Source: Notospermus geniculatus
Lineage: Eukaryota > Nemertea > Pilidiophora > Heteronemertea > Lineidae
Assembly (NCBI GenBank): GCA_002633025.1
Contig: NMRB01001716.1
Span: 88,623 to 152,622, forward strand
DNA length: 64,000 bases
Reading direction: 5' to 3'
The notes below the pieces were generated by a model. That model searched no databases and had not been told where the DNA came from. It was given only the letters and a program-made list of their open reading frames with translations. Shown here in pieces: positions 1 to 11,084 of this stretch (within the stretch, counting starts at the first letter, position 1; every line of letters starts with the position of its first letter). The position numbers were made by a program, and so were the translations under genes.

Positions 1-570
1 ATCTGTGTTCAGTTGTTTTTATTGCGAAAACCAGCTGTGTCTGTCCGACTTATCGTGCTGAATTTTATAGACTTCAGTCCTTACAGGGTGTACTAGCATT
101 TGACACTTAAGACATCTACATACCCATGCCTCTAGCCGACAACATATGGACCGTATCCCATGCTCCCTAACTTACATTTTTGAGCCCACATACTTGTGTC
201 AGCCCAGCTGCGCGTTCGCGATCTCTGCACAACACTGGATTCGTCACGCATATTGAGAGACGCCCCATGCTCAAGACTAGGCTGCTTTTACACAAATCGG
301 ATATTTTACGTGCAATTGGCGTGCGACAAGAGCCGTGCAGCTGGTGAGTTTCCGTTTTATCAGATGTTGATGTTCTAATCTTTCTCTCTGCGCTACATAC
401 TCTATGCATGTATTTGATGTACGACAGGGTTTCAGATAGTAGCAACATGGATCAGAAATGTGTGAGTTTTTTGCCACGGCCTTGGTAGGCCTTACACTCA
501 ATAATTCAGTGGTGTCGGCCTCCGCTCGAAGCTGTCACCCTCAACCACTGAAACACTTGGTGCCAAAGTC
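1..570. other. no gene or repeat recognised
   Basis: Several short open frames overlap on both strands here, but none has a recognisable domain, start context or splice pattern. I see no clear repeat. It may be an intron of the PMCA gene whose 3' exons lie downstream. Confidence 0.3.
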
Positions 571-739
571 CGTTTCTGAACACTAGATGTCCCTACCAGT
601 TGTTGACGAATGCGCTTGATCAACCAGCCAATGAGCGATCAGCCAATAAGCAAATGCTTTATGTTTTCCCCTAGTTGCATGAAATACTGGTCGCTGATTG
701 GTTGATGACAGTTTGCGCCCTCTAGCGTTCAGAAACACG
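571..739. mobile_element. short foldback element (MITE-like)
   Basis: CGTTTCTGAACACTAGATG near the left end pairs with CTCTAGCGTTCAGAAACACG at the right end. A second inner pair (GATCAACCAGCCAATGAGCG with CGCTGATTGGTTGATGAC) continues the stem. This is a hairpin-forming non-autonomous element. The family is not recognised. Confidence 0.5.
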
Positions 740-1207
740 ATTAGGCCCCATCTGTGCCAGTGTTGAGAGCGTATAACTAGTAATAAGCTCGAGGCCACTG
801 GGACGAGTGTAGGTAGGCCTTTGACGATGTTAATCGAAGACTCGCCAGTTGTTGGATCCCTAACAATGGAAGAAATCCTCGCTTAACATTGTTGTTGACT
901 TACCTCGCCATTGCAAAAACTCACTAAAGAGATATATCCACCTGTTCATATGAAATATTCTGACCTTGAGTATTTCATAGTTTACAACGCCAGCAAAACA
1001 TTATTCTAACCCCACGAAAAATTTGAGACTCCCAATCAATTTAGGTATGCTTGTATGGCTCCCCCCCCAAAAAAAATTTGGTAATGGGGTAAATGAAGGG
1101 TCGTGTAGATTTGCCATTGGGTAAAGTTTGCCAATAAAACAAGTCTCCAGGGTATAAGATACTGAATTGGGGACATGACTTTGAGTGGTGAAATGAATTT
1201 TCTTTAC

Positions 1208-1404
1208 GCCCTTCATACACTGATTGACAAATTTGAAAGTGGTCACGACTGTAGTCCATTTGATGATACTGTTGTCTAAGCTAAATGTCGAAATGTCCAC
1301 GAAGTAATGTCGGAGAAAGTCGACGTTTGTGTTATGTTGCTGCAAGGTGTTGTTGAATAGACTGCTGTGACTGATTTTAACCTTTGCCATGCAGTGTATG
1401 AAGG
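1208..1404. mobile_element. foldback element with GCCCTTCATACACTG ends
   Basis: The left end GCCCTTCATACACTG is the reverse complement of the right end CAGTGTATGAAGGCC. The same left end appears at 30703 and 42269 before the PMCA E3 exons, so this is a small dispersed family. A 129-codon open frame on the minus strand (1001-1390) crosses it and has no recognisable domain. Confidence 0.4.
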
Positions 1405-2597
1405 CCTTTAGATGACATCGCCCCCATCTTGATCTTACCTCAAGAAGTCTGTTGTCTTTCTGGCAAAGAAGTTGTTGAAAACCTTGAGTTTATAAAAAGT
1501 TGGTATGGATCCGGAAATGTTTGTAAGAGGGCAGCCTTGATAAATCTAATGAGGAACCGGAGGAACTAGTCCGTGAAGTGGCGCTGATGAACAACTCAGT
1601 TAAAACTATGACGTCGAAAGTCAATGTTATTTGCCATTTAATTCTGAAACTACACCCTACTTCTAGCCCAAATATACCTGAAGTAGTCAATTGAATTTCG
1701 AATTTTACATGTTTATCATCAAGTATAGGACTGATTCAATGTATCTGAATGTTTTCAAACGAAAATTCAAGCAGGAACATGTTGAATTTCATAGATAAAA
1801 TTGACTATTTTAGCATAAATAACAGACCGGAAAGCAACGTCGTTGATTCTGAATGACGTATCGCACATAACGTCACGGACGATGCGCGACGTCAAGGACG
1901 TTTTCAATGTCGCAACGCATGCGCTTTTGTGTTAAAACTGAGTTGTTCCCCAGCACCTCCTTTGGGCACGCCGGTTCCCCATTGAATTGAATGGAAGAAA
2001 CATAACCACTGACTTTCCTATGTGGTGTGACAAGAGAAGCCTTCATTTGTTTCTGATCCATACCCAGTACTATCTGAAACTCTGGTACTATATATGACAT
2101 CATAATGGTGGCAGTTGATGAATCCACTGTTGTATAGATGGCTGGCGCTAGCGCTTCTTGCTCCGTACTATATGTGCCTTCCCATTGATGTCTCTCTGAA
2201 TGGCCACTTGGTGGCATCTGTGTGCTCCTTATGTCTGTTCCGATTCACGAGTTCTAGGTATGACCGTGAAGCCCTTGCATGACATTTCAGCGTCCCCGGT
2301 TAATTTCACCATTTGTTCTTATCCTGCGATAATTCCCAGCGAATATTTCTTTGACTTCCCCATCCTGTAACCATGGTAACCTTTAAAACTCACTCTGGTC
2401 AAGCGAAATGCCACTTCATTCTTCCTGTCTGGTCCTTGTGCCATCCATCGTAGGATCCCTTGCGTATATTGTTCGAAACTTTCGGTGAGGCAAAATAATG
2501 AAATGAATTATCGATTTCCTCATCTCTCCCCATATTCGATCAGTGTTCCAATGGGCTCGAGATCCTATCAAGATTTTTGGCATCCTTCCCCCTTTCT
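1405..2597. other. no gene recognised
   Basis: There is a 114-codon minus-strand open frame at 1873-2217 and a 64-codon one at 2416-2610. Neither shows a domain or paired splice signals that I can see. Otherwise the stretch is unremarkable non-coding DNA. Confidence 0.3.
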
Positions 2598-2840
2598 GAT
2601 GGTAAAACATAAAGTCGTCTCCAAATCTTGCAAATTTTTTACCCCAAACGGGGTCTTCCTCAGGCCCTTTCTACAGGGTGGGTTAGAGAAAGTGTCCCTC
2701 GAACAATAGCATTCCTATTGTTTCCCTATTGTTCGAGGGACACTTTCTCTGGCCCATCCTGTAGTACAGATAACAGAAATAATCTCTGTAATCTTTACTA
2801 GAAAGTGCCAGATTTGGAGACGACTTTATGTTTTACCATC
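2598..2840. mobile_element. inverted pair of GACCCC/GGGGTC-type repeats
   Basis: GATGGTAAAACATAAAGTCG at the left is mirrored by CGACTTTATGTTTTACCATC at the right. A near-perfect hairpin lies in the centre (2690-2748, around GTGTCCCTCGAACAATAG). The left half carries CCCCAAACGGGGTCTTCCTC, the same module as the repeats at 21.3, 23.2, 34.5 and 39.8 kb. Confidence 0.55.
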
Positions 2841-3175
2841 ATTTTGTGTGTCATTTTTTTGTGCTTCGATTTTGGATATCTTCCCCCTTTCTGCAGGCAT
2901 GTTTGATATTTTGAGAAACTTTGAAGAATTCTTGGGAGTTGCCACTGAATGGTGGGATCTCCTTGCCGGATCCCTCCCGCTGGCCAAAAATTGTGATCTT
3001 ATTCACACAAAGTCTCCGGAGGCATTCCTGATCTTGTGGTTGGCCGATTGTGTTAATCATCCCTACTGCACTGACCTCCAGTGGTAAACGTCGGTGTCCC
3101 CACTAAGAGTCAGGAGGAAAATGGTGGTTTGCAGTGATACCTATGCTGTACACTAGAGTGTACTTCTTTGTACAC
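2841..3175. other. no gene recognised
   Basis: Open frames on both strands (2848-3087 and 2851-3060) overlap each other and carry no recognisable motif. No repeat structure is obvious. Confidence 0.25.
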
Positions 3176-3422
3176 GATAGACCATTCTCAAATTCTCAGA
3201 TCTGCGTACTCCCACTGAAATCTCAACCAGAACCTCGATCTGAAACCAGCTGACGTGACACCATCCACGATTCAGCAATGGTCAAGTCTGACACAACGTC
3301 TTCGAAGTCACTGTCGTGGGGCTGGCTGCGGTACGTCATTCAGTTTCAGACTGAGGTTGTGGTTGAGATTTCGGCGGAAGTGCGCAGATCTTTGTCGTTT
3401 ACATCAATTTGAGTACGGTCTA
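3176..3422. mobile_element. foldback element
   Basis: Left-arm segments ATAGACC, CAGATCTGCG, GAAATCTCAACCAGAACCTC and TCTGAAAC recur reversed and complemented in the right arm as GTTTCAGA, GAGGTTGTGGTTGAGATTTC, GCGCAGATCT and GGTCTAT. The arms are about 80 bp and diverged, consistent with an old foldback transposon. Confidence 0.5.
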
Positions 3423-3609
3423 TTGAGTTGAGTATTCAATCGATCATGCTCCTGTTACCTTGATGAGATCGGTAGGAAACTTTCTGGTGAGGTAGGGGAT
3501 TAAATTTGTGTTATGTCTGGCGAAGGTATACAGCCCTAGAAAATGGCCCTGATGTCCTCTGCTATCTTGCTTCCCATTTATCAATAGGCCATAATCTTAC
3601 CTGATAATA

Positions 3610-4010
3610 ATTGTGAGGTTGCACAGTGGTCCGACTCCGACTTCAACTACGAGAATGAACTGCAGTCCGCTATGGACATCCTTGATAAAAACGATTTGAT
3701 AGAAGTTTTCAATTCGTAAAGCACCATAAATTGAAGGCAGAAAAATTTGGCCTTATAAATCCGAAGTGCGGATAAATAATGAATATTGAAGTCGTAATCC
3801 AAGTCGTTACGACTTGAAACACGACTATAATATTTGCGATTTACGTGCACTTCCGATTACAAGTGAAAATTATTCTGCCACAATGTTATGGCATTTTACA
3901 ATTTGCAAATGTCTGTCGTATAGTTTTTATCAAGGATGTCTACAGCGGACTGCAATTCATTCTGGTAGTTGAAGCTGGAGTCCGAGTCGGAAAGCTGCAC
4001 AACCTATCTA
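3610..4010. mobile_element. ~400-bp TA-flanked MITE, copy 1
   Basis: This is one of 15 copies of the window's dominant repeat. The family consensus is terminal inverted repeat TAGAGAGGTTGCGCAGC, long near-palindromic arms (GAATTGCAGTCCGCTATGGA against the mirrored TCTACAGCGGACTGCAATTC), and a central palindrome around GTCGTAATCCTAGTCGTTAC. It carries no transposase. Insertion is at TA. The left terminus of this copy is degenerate. Confidence 0.85.
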
Positions 4011-4470
4011 ATATCTCACCCCTTCCCTCTGTACTAAAACACAATTTCCTCTCCACAAATACATTTCCTGCATAAGATTATCTTGCTTAGCTAATATTTT
4101 CTTCATTGAAAAATAAAAACACTGCAATCTTTATCACAAAATTGTACATTATGGATATCTCTAAATAAGTCTAGTTGCTTGCACCATGGACCATTTCAGG
4201 TTGAACTCACTTTTCTGCCTGCATTGTAACACTCAACAACATTACCACAGAAAATTTGGCGATTTGTATTCCATAAGTTACAATAATTTAATCTTCCAAG
4301 CGAGAACTACTGATATTGTAAAAAAATCCTATCAGAAGACAAGCCCATCAGTTAACATCACTGTAAGAGGACTTTTGTTTGAAAAGCAGAGTGAGCTTGT
4401 GTTTTAAAAACAGCAGTGACACTCGTTGATGTGCCTTGACATGAACTCATCTGGTTCTGAGAAGGCCTAT
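4011..4470. other. no gene recognised
   Basis: AT-rich spacer between two MITE copies. The open frame at 4186-4407 has no recognisable features. Confidence 0.3.
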
Positions 4471-4864
4471 TAGAGAGGTTGCGCAGCAGCCCGACTCCGA
4501 CTTCAACTGCCGGAATGAATTGCAGTCCGGTATGGACATCCGTGATAAAAACGATTTGATAGACGTTTTCAATTCGTCAAACACCATAAATTGAAGGCAG
4601 AAAAATTTGGCCTTATACATCGGAAGTGCGGATAAATAATGAATATTGAAGTCGTAATCCTAGTCGTTACGACTTGAAACACGACTATAATATTTGCGAT
4701 TTACGTGCACTTTCAATTACGAGTCAAAATTATTGTGCCATGAAGTTATGGCATTTTACGATTTGCAAACGTCTGTCAAATCGTTTTTATCAAGGTTGTC
4801 TACAGCGGACTGCAATTCATCCTGGTAGTTGAAGTCGGAGTCGGAAGGCTGCGCAACCTCTCTA
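4471..4864. mobile_element. ~400-bp TA-flanked MITE, copy 2
   Basis: Both termini are well preserved (TAGAGAGGTTGCGCAGC on the left, GCTGCGCAACCTCTCTA on the right). It has the same orientation as copy 1 and the same central palindrome. Confidence 0.88.
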
Positions 4865-5193
4865 ATATGTTTGTTCATTTGATGTCACTTCGTACATCCT
4901 CATTTAATGTCATTTGACATTAAATGAGGACCAAAGGCTACTGCGTAGGCCTCATTTGATGTCATTTGAGCAGCAAAGGCCTAGTATCTGTGTGTGAGAA
5001 CGAAAAAGTCAGATATGTCCATTAAGAGGGTCTAACATATTCTTTGAGAGACGATGAATTTGATTTTACTAGATTCATGCACAATCACTTCATCACCACC
5101 TTATCGAGTTTTTCAAAACAAAAGCCTCAATGAATTTTGTACGTACTTGGGTGTGTATGTAAATGTTTGTCAAACCTCAGCTTTGTATGTCAT
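4865..5193. other. spacer with a short palindrome
   Basis: TCCTCATTTAATGTCATTTG is followed by its near-perfect mirror at 4892-4930. Nothing else is recognisable. Confidence 0.35.
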
Positions 5194-5602
5194 TAGACAG
5201 GTTGTGCAGCTTTCCGACTCCCGACTCCGGCTTCAGATATCAGGATGAATTGCAGTCCGCTGTAGACATCCTTGATAAAAACGATTTGATAGACGTTTGC
5301 AAATCGTAAAATGCCATAACTCTGTGGCAGAATAATATTTCGACTTGTAATCGGAAGTGTACATAAATCGCAAATATTATAGTCGTGTTTCAAGTCGTAA
5401 CGACTAGGATTACGACTTCAAGATTCATTTTTTATCCGCACTTCCGATTTATAAGGCCAAATCTTTCTGCCTTCAATTTGTGGTGTTTGACGAATTGAAA
5501 ACTTCTGTCAAATCGTTTTTATCAAGGATGTCCATAGCGGACGGCAATTCATTCTCGTAGTTGAAGTCGGAATCGGAGTCGGGCCGCTGCGCAACCTCTC
5601 TA
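5194..5602. mobile_element. ~400-bp TA-flanked MITE, copy 3 (inverted)
   Basis: This copy lies in the opposite orientation to copies 1 and 2: the arm with AATAATATTTCGACTTG comes first and GCGCAACCTCTCTA closes it. Together with copies 1 and 2 it makes a cluster of three elements within 2 kb. Confidence 0.85.
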
Positions 5603-6060
5603 TTGGTTCGACACCCCATCACTTGCCCATCATTGAGTGTACCATCCTGTCACAACACTAACAAGACTTATCAAATGAAAAATTAAAAAGGTAAGTGTGA
5701 CTGTCTATGAAAATTCAATTGTGAGAACTACCCGCCCCGTTGTTGGTTGCATAGATTTTAGAATGCACTGAGACTTGCTACACTTTTTATTAGTCGAGTC
5801 TGCAAAGTGATGTGGTCCTTTTTCACCCTTTTTCACCCCCTCCAGACACATTGTCATGTGGCATGATGAATTCCTTCCTTTTCCTTGCAGGTTTTTTGAA
5901 CCTCGCTTTGAAATAAAATTTGTGCTTTTGTGTGAGGTGATTTGATGTGATGAGTGGCCTCGGCATATGCAGGACTTCACAAATTCCTGCACCGTTAAGT
6001 TGCCATCCCCTTGTCTGGGATAGTTGCCAGTCATGTCTTTCGGGTGTTAGCAGGGCCCTG
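5603..6060. other. no gene recognised
   Basis: A 109-codon minus-strand open frame at 5705-6034 has no recognisable domain. The sequence runs directly into the minisatellite. Confidence 0.25.
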
Positions 6061-6480
6061 CCTATAATGGATCATACAGCTTCTTTCCCAATTTGTGGAT
6101 CATAAATTGTCTTCCCTGTCACAGATCATTCAGGTATTGGCTTTGTCATGATTATACAGCTGTTCCTTGTCATGGATCATAAGGTTATGCCTACTTATGG
6201 ATCAAGTTGACGTCCCTGTCATGGATCATTCAGATATCTTCCTTGTCATGGATCATACAGCTGTTTACTTTGTCATGGATCATACAGCTTTTTCCTTGTC
6301 ATGGATCATGCAGCTGTTTCCTTGTCATGGATCAAACAGCTGTGCCCTATCGTGGATCATACAGCTGTTTTCCTTGTCATGGATCAAACAGTTGTGCCCT
6401 GTCATGGATCATACAGTTGTTTCCCTGTTATGAATCATGCATCTACCTCTGGATCACAAAAGCTGTCAGCCCTCGTAGAC
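6061..6480. repeat. ~27-bp minisatellite block
   Basis: Tandem units follow the pattern CATGGATCATACAGCTGTTT plus CCTTGT, with substitutions and small indels between units. Because the unit is near 27 bp and usually lacks stops, it creates long apparent reading frames rich in Met-Asp-His and Ser-Trp-Ile. I regard these as non-coding. Confidence 0.85.
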
Positions 6481-6739
6481 CATGTTCTTCCTAATTATGG
6501 TTGTCTTCCTAATCGTGGATCTTTGAGCTGTTTCTCCGTTTATGGACCATACAGTTGCGTTTCTGGCATGGATTGTGCATTTGTGGATCATAGGGCTGTC
6601 TGGTTACCACCAGCTCTGGATTATACAGTTCCCTTCTCTTTCATGGAACATTCAGCTGCCTGCTCAGGATCATACAGTTGCCTTGTTGTATGTTTTTCCT
6701 CCCTGTCTTGGATATCATCTGCCTAGTCATAGATTGTTC
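6481..6739. repeat. degenerate continuation of the GATCATACAG minisatellite
   Basis: Individual units such as GGACCATACAGTTGCGTTTC remain visible, but spacing and sequence have drifted between the 27-bp block and the higher-order block that follows. Confidence 0.6.
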
Positions 6740-7290
6740 AGCTGTCCTTTCATCGATCACACAGCGGTCTGTCATGTCGTAGATCAGACAGCTATCTGTC
6801 CTGTCTGCTCTGTCATAGATCACACAGCAGTGTGTCATGTCGTAGATTAGACAGCTCTCTGTCCTGTCTGCTCTGTCATAGATCACAGAGCAGTCTGTCA
6901 CGTCATAGATCAGAGAGCTGTCTGTCCTGTCATAGATCACACAGCTATCTGTCATGTCGTAGATCAGACAGCTATCTGTCCTGTCTGCTCTGTCATAGAT
7001 CACACAGCAGTCTGTCATGTCGTAAATCAGACAGCTGGGTGTCCTGTCTGCTCTGTCATAGATCACAGAGCAGCCTGTCATGTCGTAGATCAGACAGCTA
7101 TCTGTCCTGTCTGCTCTGTCATAGATCACACAGCAGTGTGTCATGTCGTAGATCAGACAGCTATCTGTCCTGTCTGCTCTGTCACAGATCACACAGCAGT
7201 CTGTCATGTCATAGATCAGACAGCTATCTGTCCTGTCGTAGATCATGGAGTTTTCTTCCCGATCATGAACCATACAGCTGTCTGGCCCAG
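6740..7290. repeat. 63-bp higher-order minisatellite
   Basis: The higher-order unit is about 63 bp. It combines GTCGTAGATCAGACAGCTAT, CTGTCCTGTCTGCTCTGTC and ATAGATCACACAGCAG. Seven to eight units are present, some shortened. 63 bp is 21 codons and the unit is stop-free, so uninterrupted frames exist on both strands at once (158 codons on +, 221 on -). This is typical of a repeat artefact. Confidence 0.88.
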
Positions 7291-7480
7291 CTGTCTGTCC
7301 AGTCATAAATCAACAGCTGTCTGTCCTCTCTTAGATCATGCAGTTATTTGCCCAGTCAAGAATTGCATCTGTCTGCTGTGTCATAGATCACACAGCTCTC
7401 TCCCTTGTCATGCATCATAGAGCTCTACGGATCATACAGTTGGATTCCCTTTTGTAGATCACAGGGTTGTTTATATTCAG
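7291..7480. repeat. decaying edge of the minisatellite
   Basis: Scattered units (AGATCATGCAGTTATTTG, TAGATCACACAGCTCTC, GGATCATACAGTTGGATTC) trail off into unique sequence. Confidence 0.6.
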
Positions 7481-8297
7481 GTCATGCAAATGGTTCATGT
7501 CGTGGTTAGTTTAGAGTTGTTGCTTAATTTGCCATTGTTGAGGCCTTTTCTCATTGTGTCTGTCCAACATAAGATAAGTCTCCAAGACAAGTTTGCCTTG
7601 TGTCGGTCGCTCCAGACCGGATTTGTGAGTGAGCATGTCTAGGCTCGCATCTGCACCAGGTGGCATGATTTGGTACCGGAGGCTGCTAGATGTAGTGTAT
7701 AGTCGGCAAGTCTCAAGTGCTGTCTTCCTCGCTGCTTAGTCGATGAAACTGTCGCATCTGGCTTTGTAAATAGTCAAAAATGACTCCCTGTGGATGCCAA
7801 CGTGTCCTGCTCGGTCATATCCCAATGTTTCCTGTGTAGTAGACTTTGTCTGCGGTAGTGTCCCCTCTGTCTGTTTGTGTTGATGATGTTAACAGTTCAT
7901 TGTAAGATAAATAACGCAGCACTAATATGTACCTCCGCACTTAACTTAATGAAATTTCACGTACTTAACATTTTTACCCGATGTTTGGCATTTGAATAAT
8001 GACTCTTAACAAGTTTCACCAGATTAGACTTCCAATTTATTTCGTTGCTACTTCCCAGTAGCGGCTTCTCAACTGTTCGCATCAACTGCATTTTTAACGT
8101 TTTTCCCGTCCTTCCTGTTTTCAATTGCTCAGCACACACGCTTTTCGTCGACGCTATCCAGTGTGGCATTCTTCCCGGCTTGCCTATTCTTAGACTATGC
8201 TATGCTGTGTGGCTTAGCAGTGACTTCCTTCTTAATCACGCAAAATCATGAGAGCTTATAATCCATATCAATACCCGACTGTACAAAAACAGAAAAG
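7481..8297. other. no gene recognised
   Basis: Unique-looking sequence with small overlapping open frames on both strands near 7957-8251. No domain, RNA gene or repeat was identified. Confidence 0.3.
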
Positions 8298-8561
8298 GGA
8301 GCAAGAAATAAAAGTGGAAAATAAGAAGTGGGAAATTTTTGAATTTTGCACAAATTTTTCAATTTGTCGAATTGGGAGAAATTTTGTTCCCATTTTGAGA
8401 AATATCGCCTGAAAAATCAGACAAAATGTCATGTCATTTCAAGACTCAAAATGGGGAAAAAATTTCTCCCAATTTGAGAAATTGAAAAATTTGCAGAAGA
8501 TTCCAAAATTTCCCACTTCTTATTTTCCACTTTTATTTCTTACTTTTATTTCTTACTCCCT
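8298..8561. mobile_element. AT-rich foldback element
   Basis: GAAATAAAAGTGGAAAATAA near the left end is mirrored by TTATTTTCCACTTTTATTTC near the right end. Further pairs run inward (AAGTGGGAAATTTT with AAAATTTCCCACTT; GGGAGAAATTTT with AAATTTCTCCC). Two separated halves of the same family occur at 58795-58880 and 59455-59620. Confidence 0.7.
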
Positions 8562-8701
8562 CAAAAGCTGAATGGATTATCACTATGTTTAAATATCGAA
8601 GTCAGAGGGTGTGCCAAGTATGGCATTTTAGCTCTGGAGACAATATTTTCTGCTCAAGTAAACGGTGGAAAACCTGCTCTGTCAAAGAGAGTCGTTCTTT
8701 C

Positions 8702-8778
8702 TACCACATGAAGAATGGGACTGACCAGGGTTGAACGCGGAACCTCAGAGGCAGGTGTTGGACCACTCTGACGGCCTA
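8702..8778 (-). repeat. tRNA-like (SINE-type) sequence
   Basis: Read on the minus strand, GTCAGAGTGGTCCAACACC resembles a Pol III A box and GCGTTCAACCCTGG resembles a B box, spaced as in a tRNA. There is no intact cloverleaf that I could confirm by eye. A tRNA-derived SINE head or tRNA pseudogene is likely. Related sequence occurs at about 24960. Confidence 0.4.
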
Positions 8779-9240
8779 CAAATTCCTAAATTTGTGACGT
8801 GCCTCCGGACACTGCAAGAGATTGATCACCTCCTTAAATTTCGATAGTTCAAATAAGAATGGGATGAAAAGTCTATAATCACCCCTTTTGATCAAATGTC
8901 CAAAACCTCGCCTTTTGGTGTATGTAAGTTGGATTTTGATTGGATGAAGTCTGAAGGAGCCTGAATGGTTGAGGTCGTAGCAATGCTGACCAACTACATG
9001 TATACTCAGAAATGAACTTCTGATGCTCTACAAAGGAGTTTAAATCCAAGGAGCATGCTAGTTGTTTGGGTTTGTGTTTAAGCAACTCGGGACTTGGGAT
9101 GCTGTCTCCCTTAACTACGGATGAGTACCAATGATTGTAGATTAGAAGCCAGTCACAATCTTAGGTTTCACACTTTTGATAGAAGTTGACCCACTGGCAT
9201 TTTTAGGTGTTATGCAAATGTAGGCACAAAGCTGAATATC
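8779..9240. other. no gene recognised
   Basis: Unique-looking sequence before a tandem repeat. The minus-strand open frame at 8879-9085 has no recognisable motif. Confidence 0.25.
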
Positions 9241-9545
9241 AGTTTGTGTTATTTGCTACCAGATGAGACCCTGAATGGCCTAGAAATATCACTATCAGTA
9301 AGCGTTATTTTCTACCAGACAAGACCCTGAATGGCCTAGAAATATCACTATCAGTTTAATAGCGTTATTTGCTACCAGATGAGACCCTAAATGGCCTAGA
9401 AATATCACTATCAGTTAGCGTTATTTGCTACCAGATGAGACCCTAAATGGCCTAGAAATATCACTATCAGTTAGCGTTATTTGCTACCAGATGAGACCCT
9501 GAATGGCCTAGCAGTATCAGTTTGTGTTATTTGCTACCAGATGAA
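9241..9545. repeat. 56-60-bp tandem repeat, about 5 units
   Basis: Units read GTTATTTGCTACCAGATGAG, ACCCTGAATGGCCTAG and AAATATCACTATCAGTTAGC. The third and fourth units are almost identical. Some units carry a few extra bases between CAGT and GCGTTA. Confidence 0.85.
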
Positions 9546-9944
9546 GCCCAAAATTGTCAAGAATAATGAAAATAATGTTGGTGGTCTAATACTCCAACTG
9601 ATGAATGGCCTGGTTTAGAATTGACAGATCAGATGCATTCCAATATGAACTTATAATATCGTTGGAGTGTGCAACACGGCGTTTGATCATGACTGTTGAA
9701 GGCGGGTTCAGGCTGAATGCAACTGGATAGGTCACTTGGTGTGTGTGCTGTGTGATTTTATGCGTCAAGATTAGATCATTTGCTAATTCCAAGATGGTAG
9801 AAACATCCTTACATTTAACTCACGTTACTCGGCTCCTTATTTTTTTGTTCTTTTTAGCATCTTCGTTACTTACGCTAAACCTCGTTTAGTTTAAGTTTGT
9901 TTTGCACCTATACTAACAATGCTTGATATATTTTCGTCTCACAG
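9546..9944 (+). promoter_or_regulatory. intron 3' end with branch point and acceptor of exon E1
   Basis: A consensus-like branch site TACTAAC at 9911-9917 is followed by a T-rich tract and the acceptor TCTCACAG ending at 9944. The branch-to-acceptor spacing of about 29 nt is typical of animal introns. This supports E1 as a genuine exon. Confidence 0.7.
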
Positions 9945-10289
9945 CTGCGGGTGGTTCGGGCGTTTAAGAGTACATTGGAAGACCTGGAGGAGAAGCGTAG
10001 TGTACACAGCTTTCACAGCTTACACAGTCTTCGCAGCTCACGTAGCCAGAGCCACAAACCTCTCTCCGAAGAATTATACACTCTGGACTATACGAAATCC
10101 GCATCGTCAGATCATAACAGCTCTTATCTACGCACGTCCAGCAACAAAGACAGTGCGCTGATTAATAAGAGCCGCTCGGTTGAAAATGTCCCCCTGATGG
10201 AAGAACAAGGGCATGGGTCGTCGTGCAATACGTCTAGGACGTTGAGTTCTAGCAACATCAACGCCAAAGTGCACGAGACAACTATTTAA
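9945..10289 (+). CDS. ATP2B: PMCA (plasma-membrane Ca2+-ATPase) C-terminal exon E1, tail ETTI
   Basis: This exon encodes the last 114 residues of a plasma-membrane calcium pump, which exports cytosolic Ca2+ using ATP. The start is set by the acceptor at 9944; the frame opens with LRVVRAF, matching the (I/M)xVV(N/K)AF stretch in the C-terminal half of the PMCA calmodulin-binding domain, where the Phe is a known anchor residue. Next comes a Ser/His-rich, basic segment (SVHSFHSLHSLRSSRS) parallel to the RSSIHNF-type region of vertebrate PMCA. A polar Ser-rich tail ends in HETTI, which fits a class I PDZ ligand (T at -2, I at 0). The upstream half of the helix (RGQILWFRG in vertebrates) is not in the window. 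The tail beyond residue 35 is not alignable by eye to vertebrate tails. I am confident of the family, and less sure that this exon is always terminal. Confidence 0.85.
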   Translation: MRVVRAFKSTLEDLEEKRSVHSFHSLHSLRSSRSQSHKPLSEELYTLDYTKSASSDHNSSYLRTSSNKDSALINKSRSVENVPLMEEQGHGSSCNTSRTLSSSNINAKVHETTI

Positions 10290-11084
10290 ATCAGAATGAC
10301 AGAACCTTTATAGCATTCTCATGGTGCCGTTTGCCCCAGTTGATTTGGTACATGTAGATGATTTTCGTGTGTGTGTGGACCGTTTTTGTAGAGTTTCAAC
10401 TTTTACTGTGATCCTATGCTCTTGTCATTAATGTTGAATGTAAACAGAATTCGCACCATGCTAGTCGAAGTGATATTTTTCACAGCTTATAGCACCCGAT
10501 TATAATTATGTATGCAAATTACCTGTACAATTGATGGAATTTTAACGTACGTTGGTGACATCGCCTAATAGGGCTGAGATCATAAGATAGGAACTTGTGT
10601 TATTATATCGAATAATAACACAAATGTACATAAACTGATCGCGAACTCGCCAGGAAATTGACCACTTCACATATATATGGCTCTATAATCATGCCTACGA
10701 TATATTTGATATTTTTATACTGTAATAGATGTCGCCGCTTGTTAGTTAACGAAAACACTGCACGGTTTTGTAATGTATTCTTAAAACTAACTGCTTACGT
10801 AATTCTAATCAGAGCACTGCCTATTTGGTGTTGGTGTCTAATCTATAACTCTTCGTATTATCAATGTTATGCGCAACTAGACGTATTTTTTTCCGAGATG
10901 GGAGTCTAGTGCAGTTATGGTCTTTAGTTTGTACCGGCGGTACGGAAATTTGTAAATTGTGTGTGTGAGTTATAGATGGGTCTCTATATTATCTTATAAG
11001 TACGGCAGAAAAAATACGGTGTGTTTTCCGAACGAAGACTGAGGTTAAAATAAGTTTGCACAGATATTTGTTTAGAATGAACCA
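10290..11084 (+). other. putative 3' UTR or intron after E1
   Basis: AT-rich sequence follows the E1 stop codon. I did not find a clear AATAAA signal close to the stop. If E1 is a terminal exon, its 3' UTR would lie here. The short open frame at 10658-10909 shows no coding evidence. Confidence 0.35.

Noticed and set aside
1001-1390. 129-codon minus-strand frame
   Set aside because: No domain, low-complexity composition, and it overlaps a foldback element. Length alone is not enough.
1873-2217. 114-codon minus-strand frame
   Set aside because: No recognisable family and no paired splice signals seen. An exon of an unknown gene cannot be excluded but is not supported.
6641-7308. Open frames of 221 (-) and 158 (+) codons
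   Set aside because: They overlap on opposite strands inside a minisatellite whose unit is a multiple of three. No start context, splice sites or non-repeat sequence support them.
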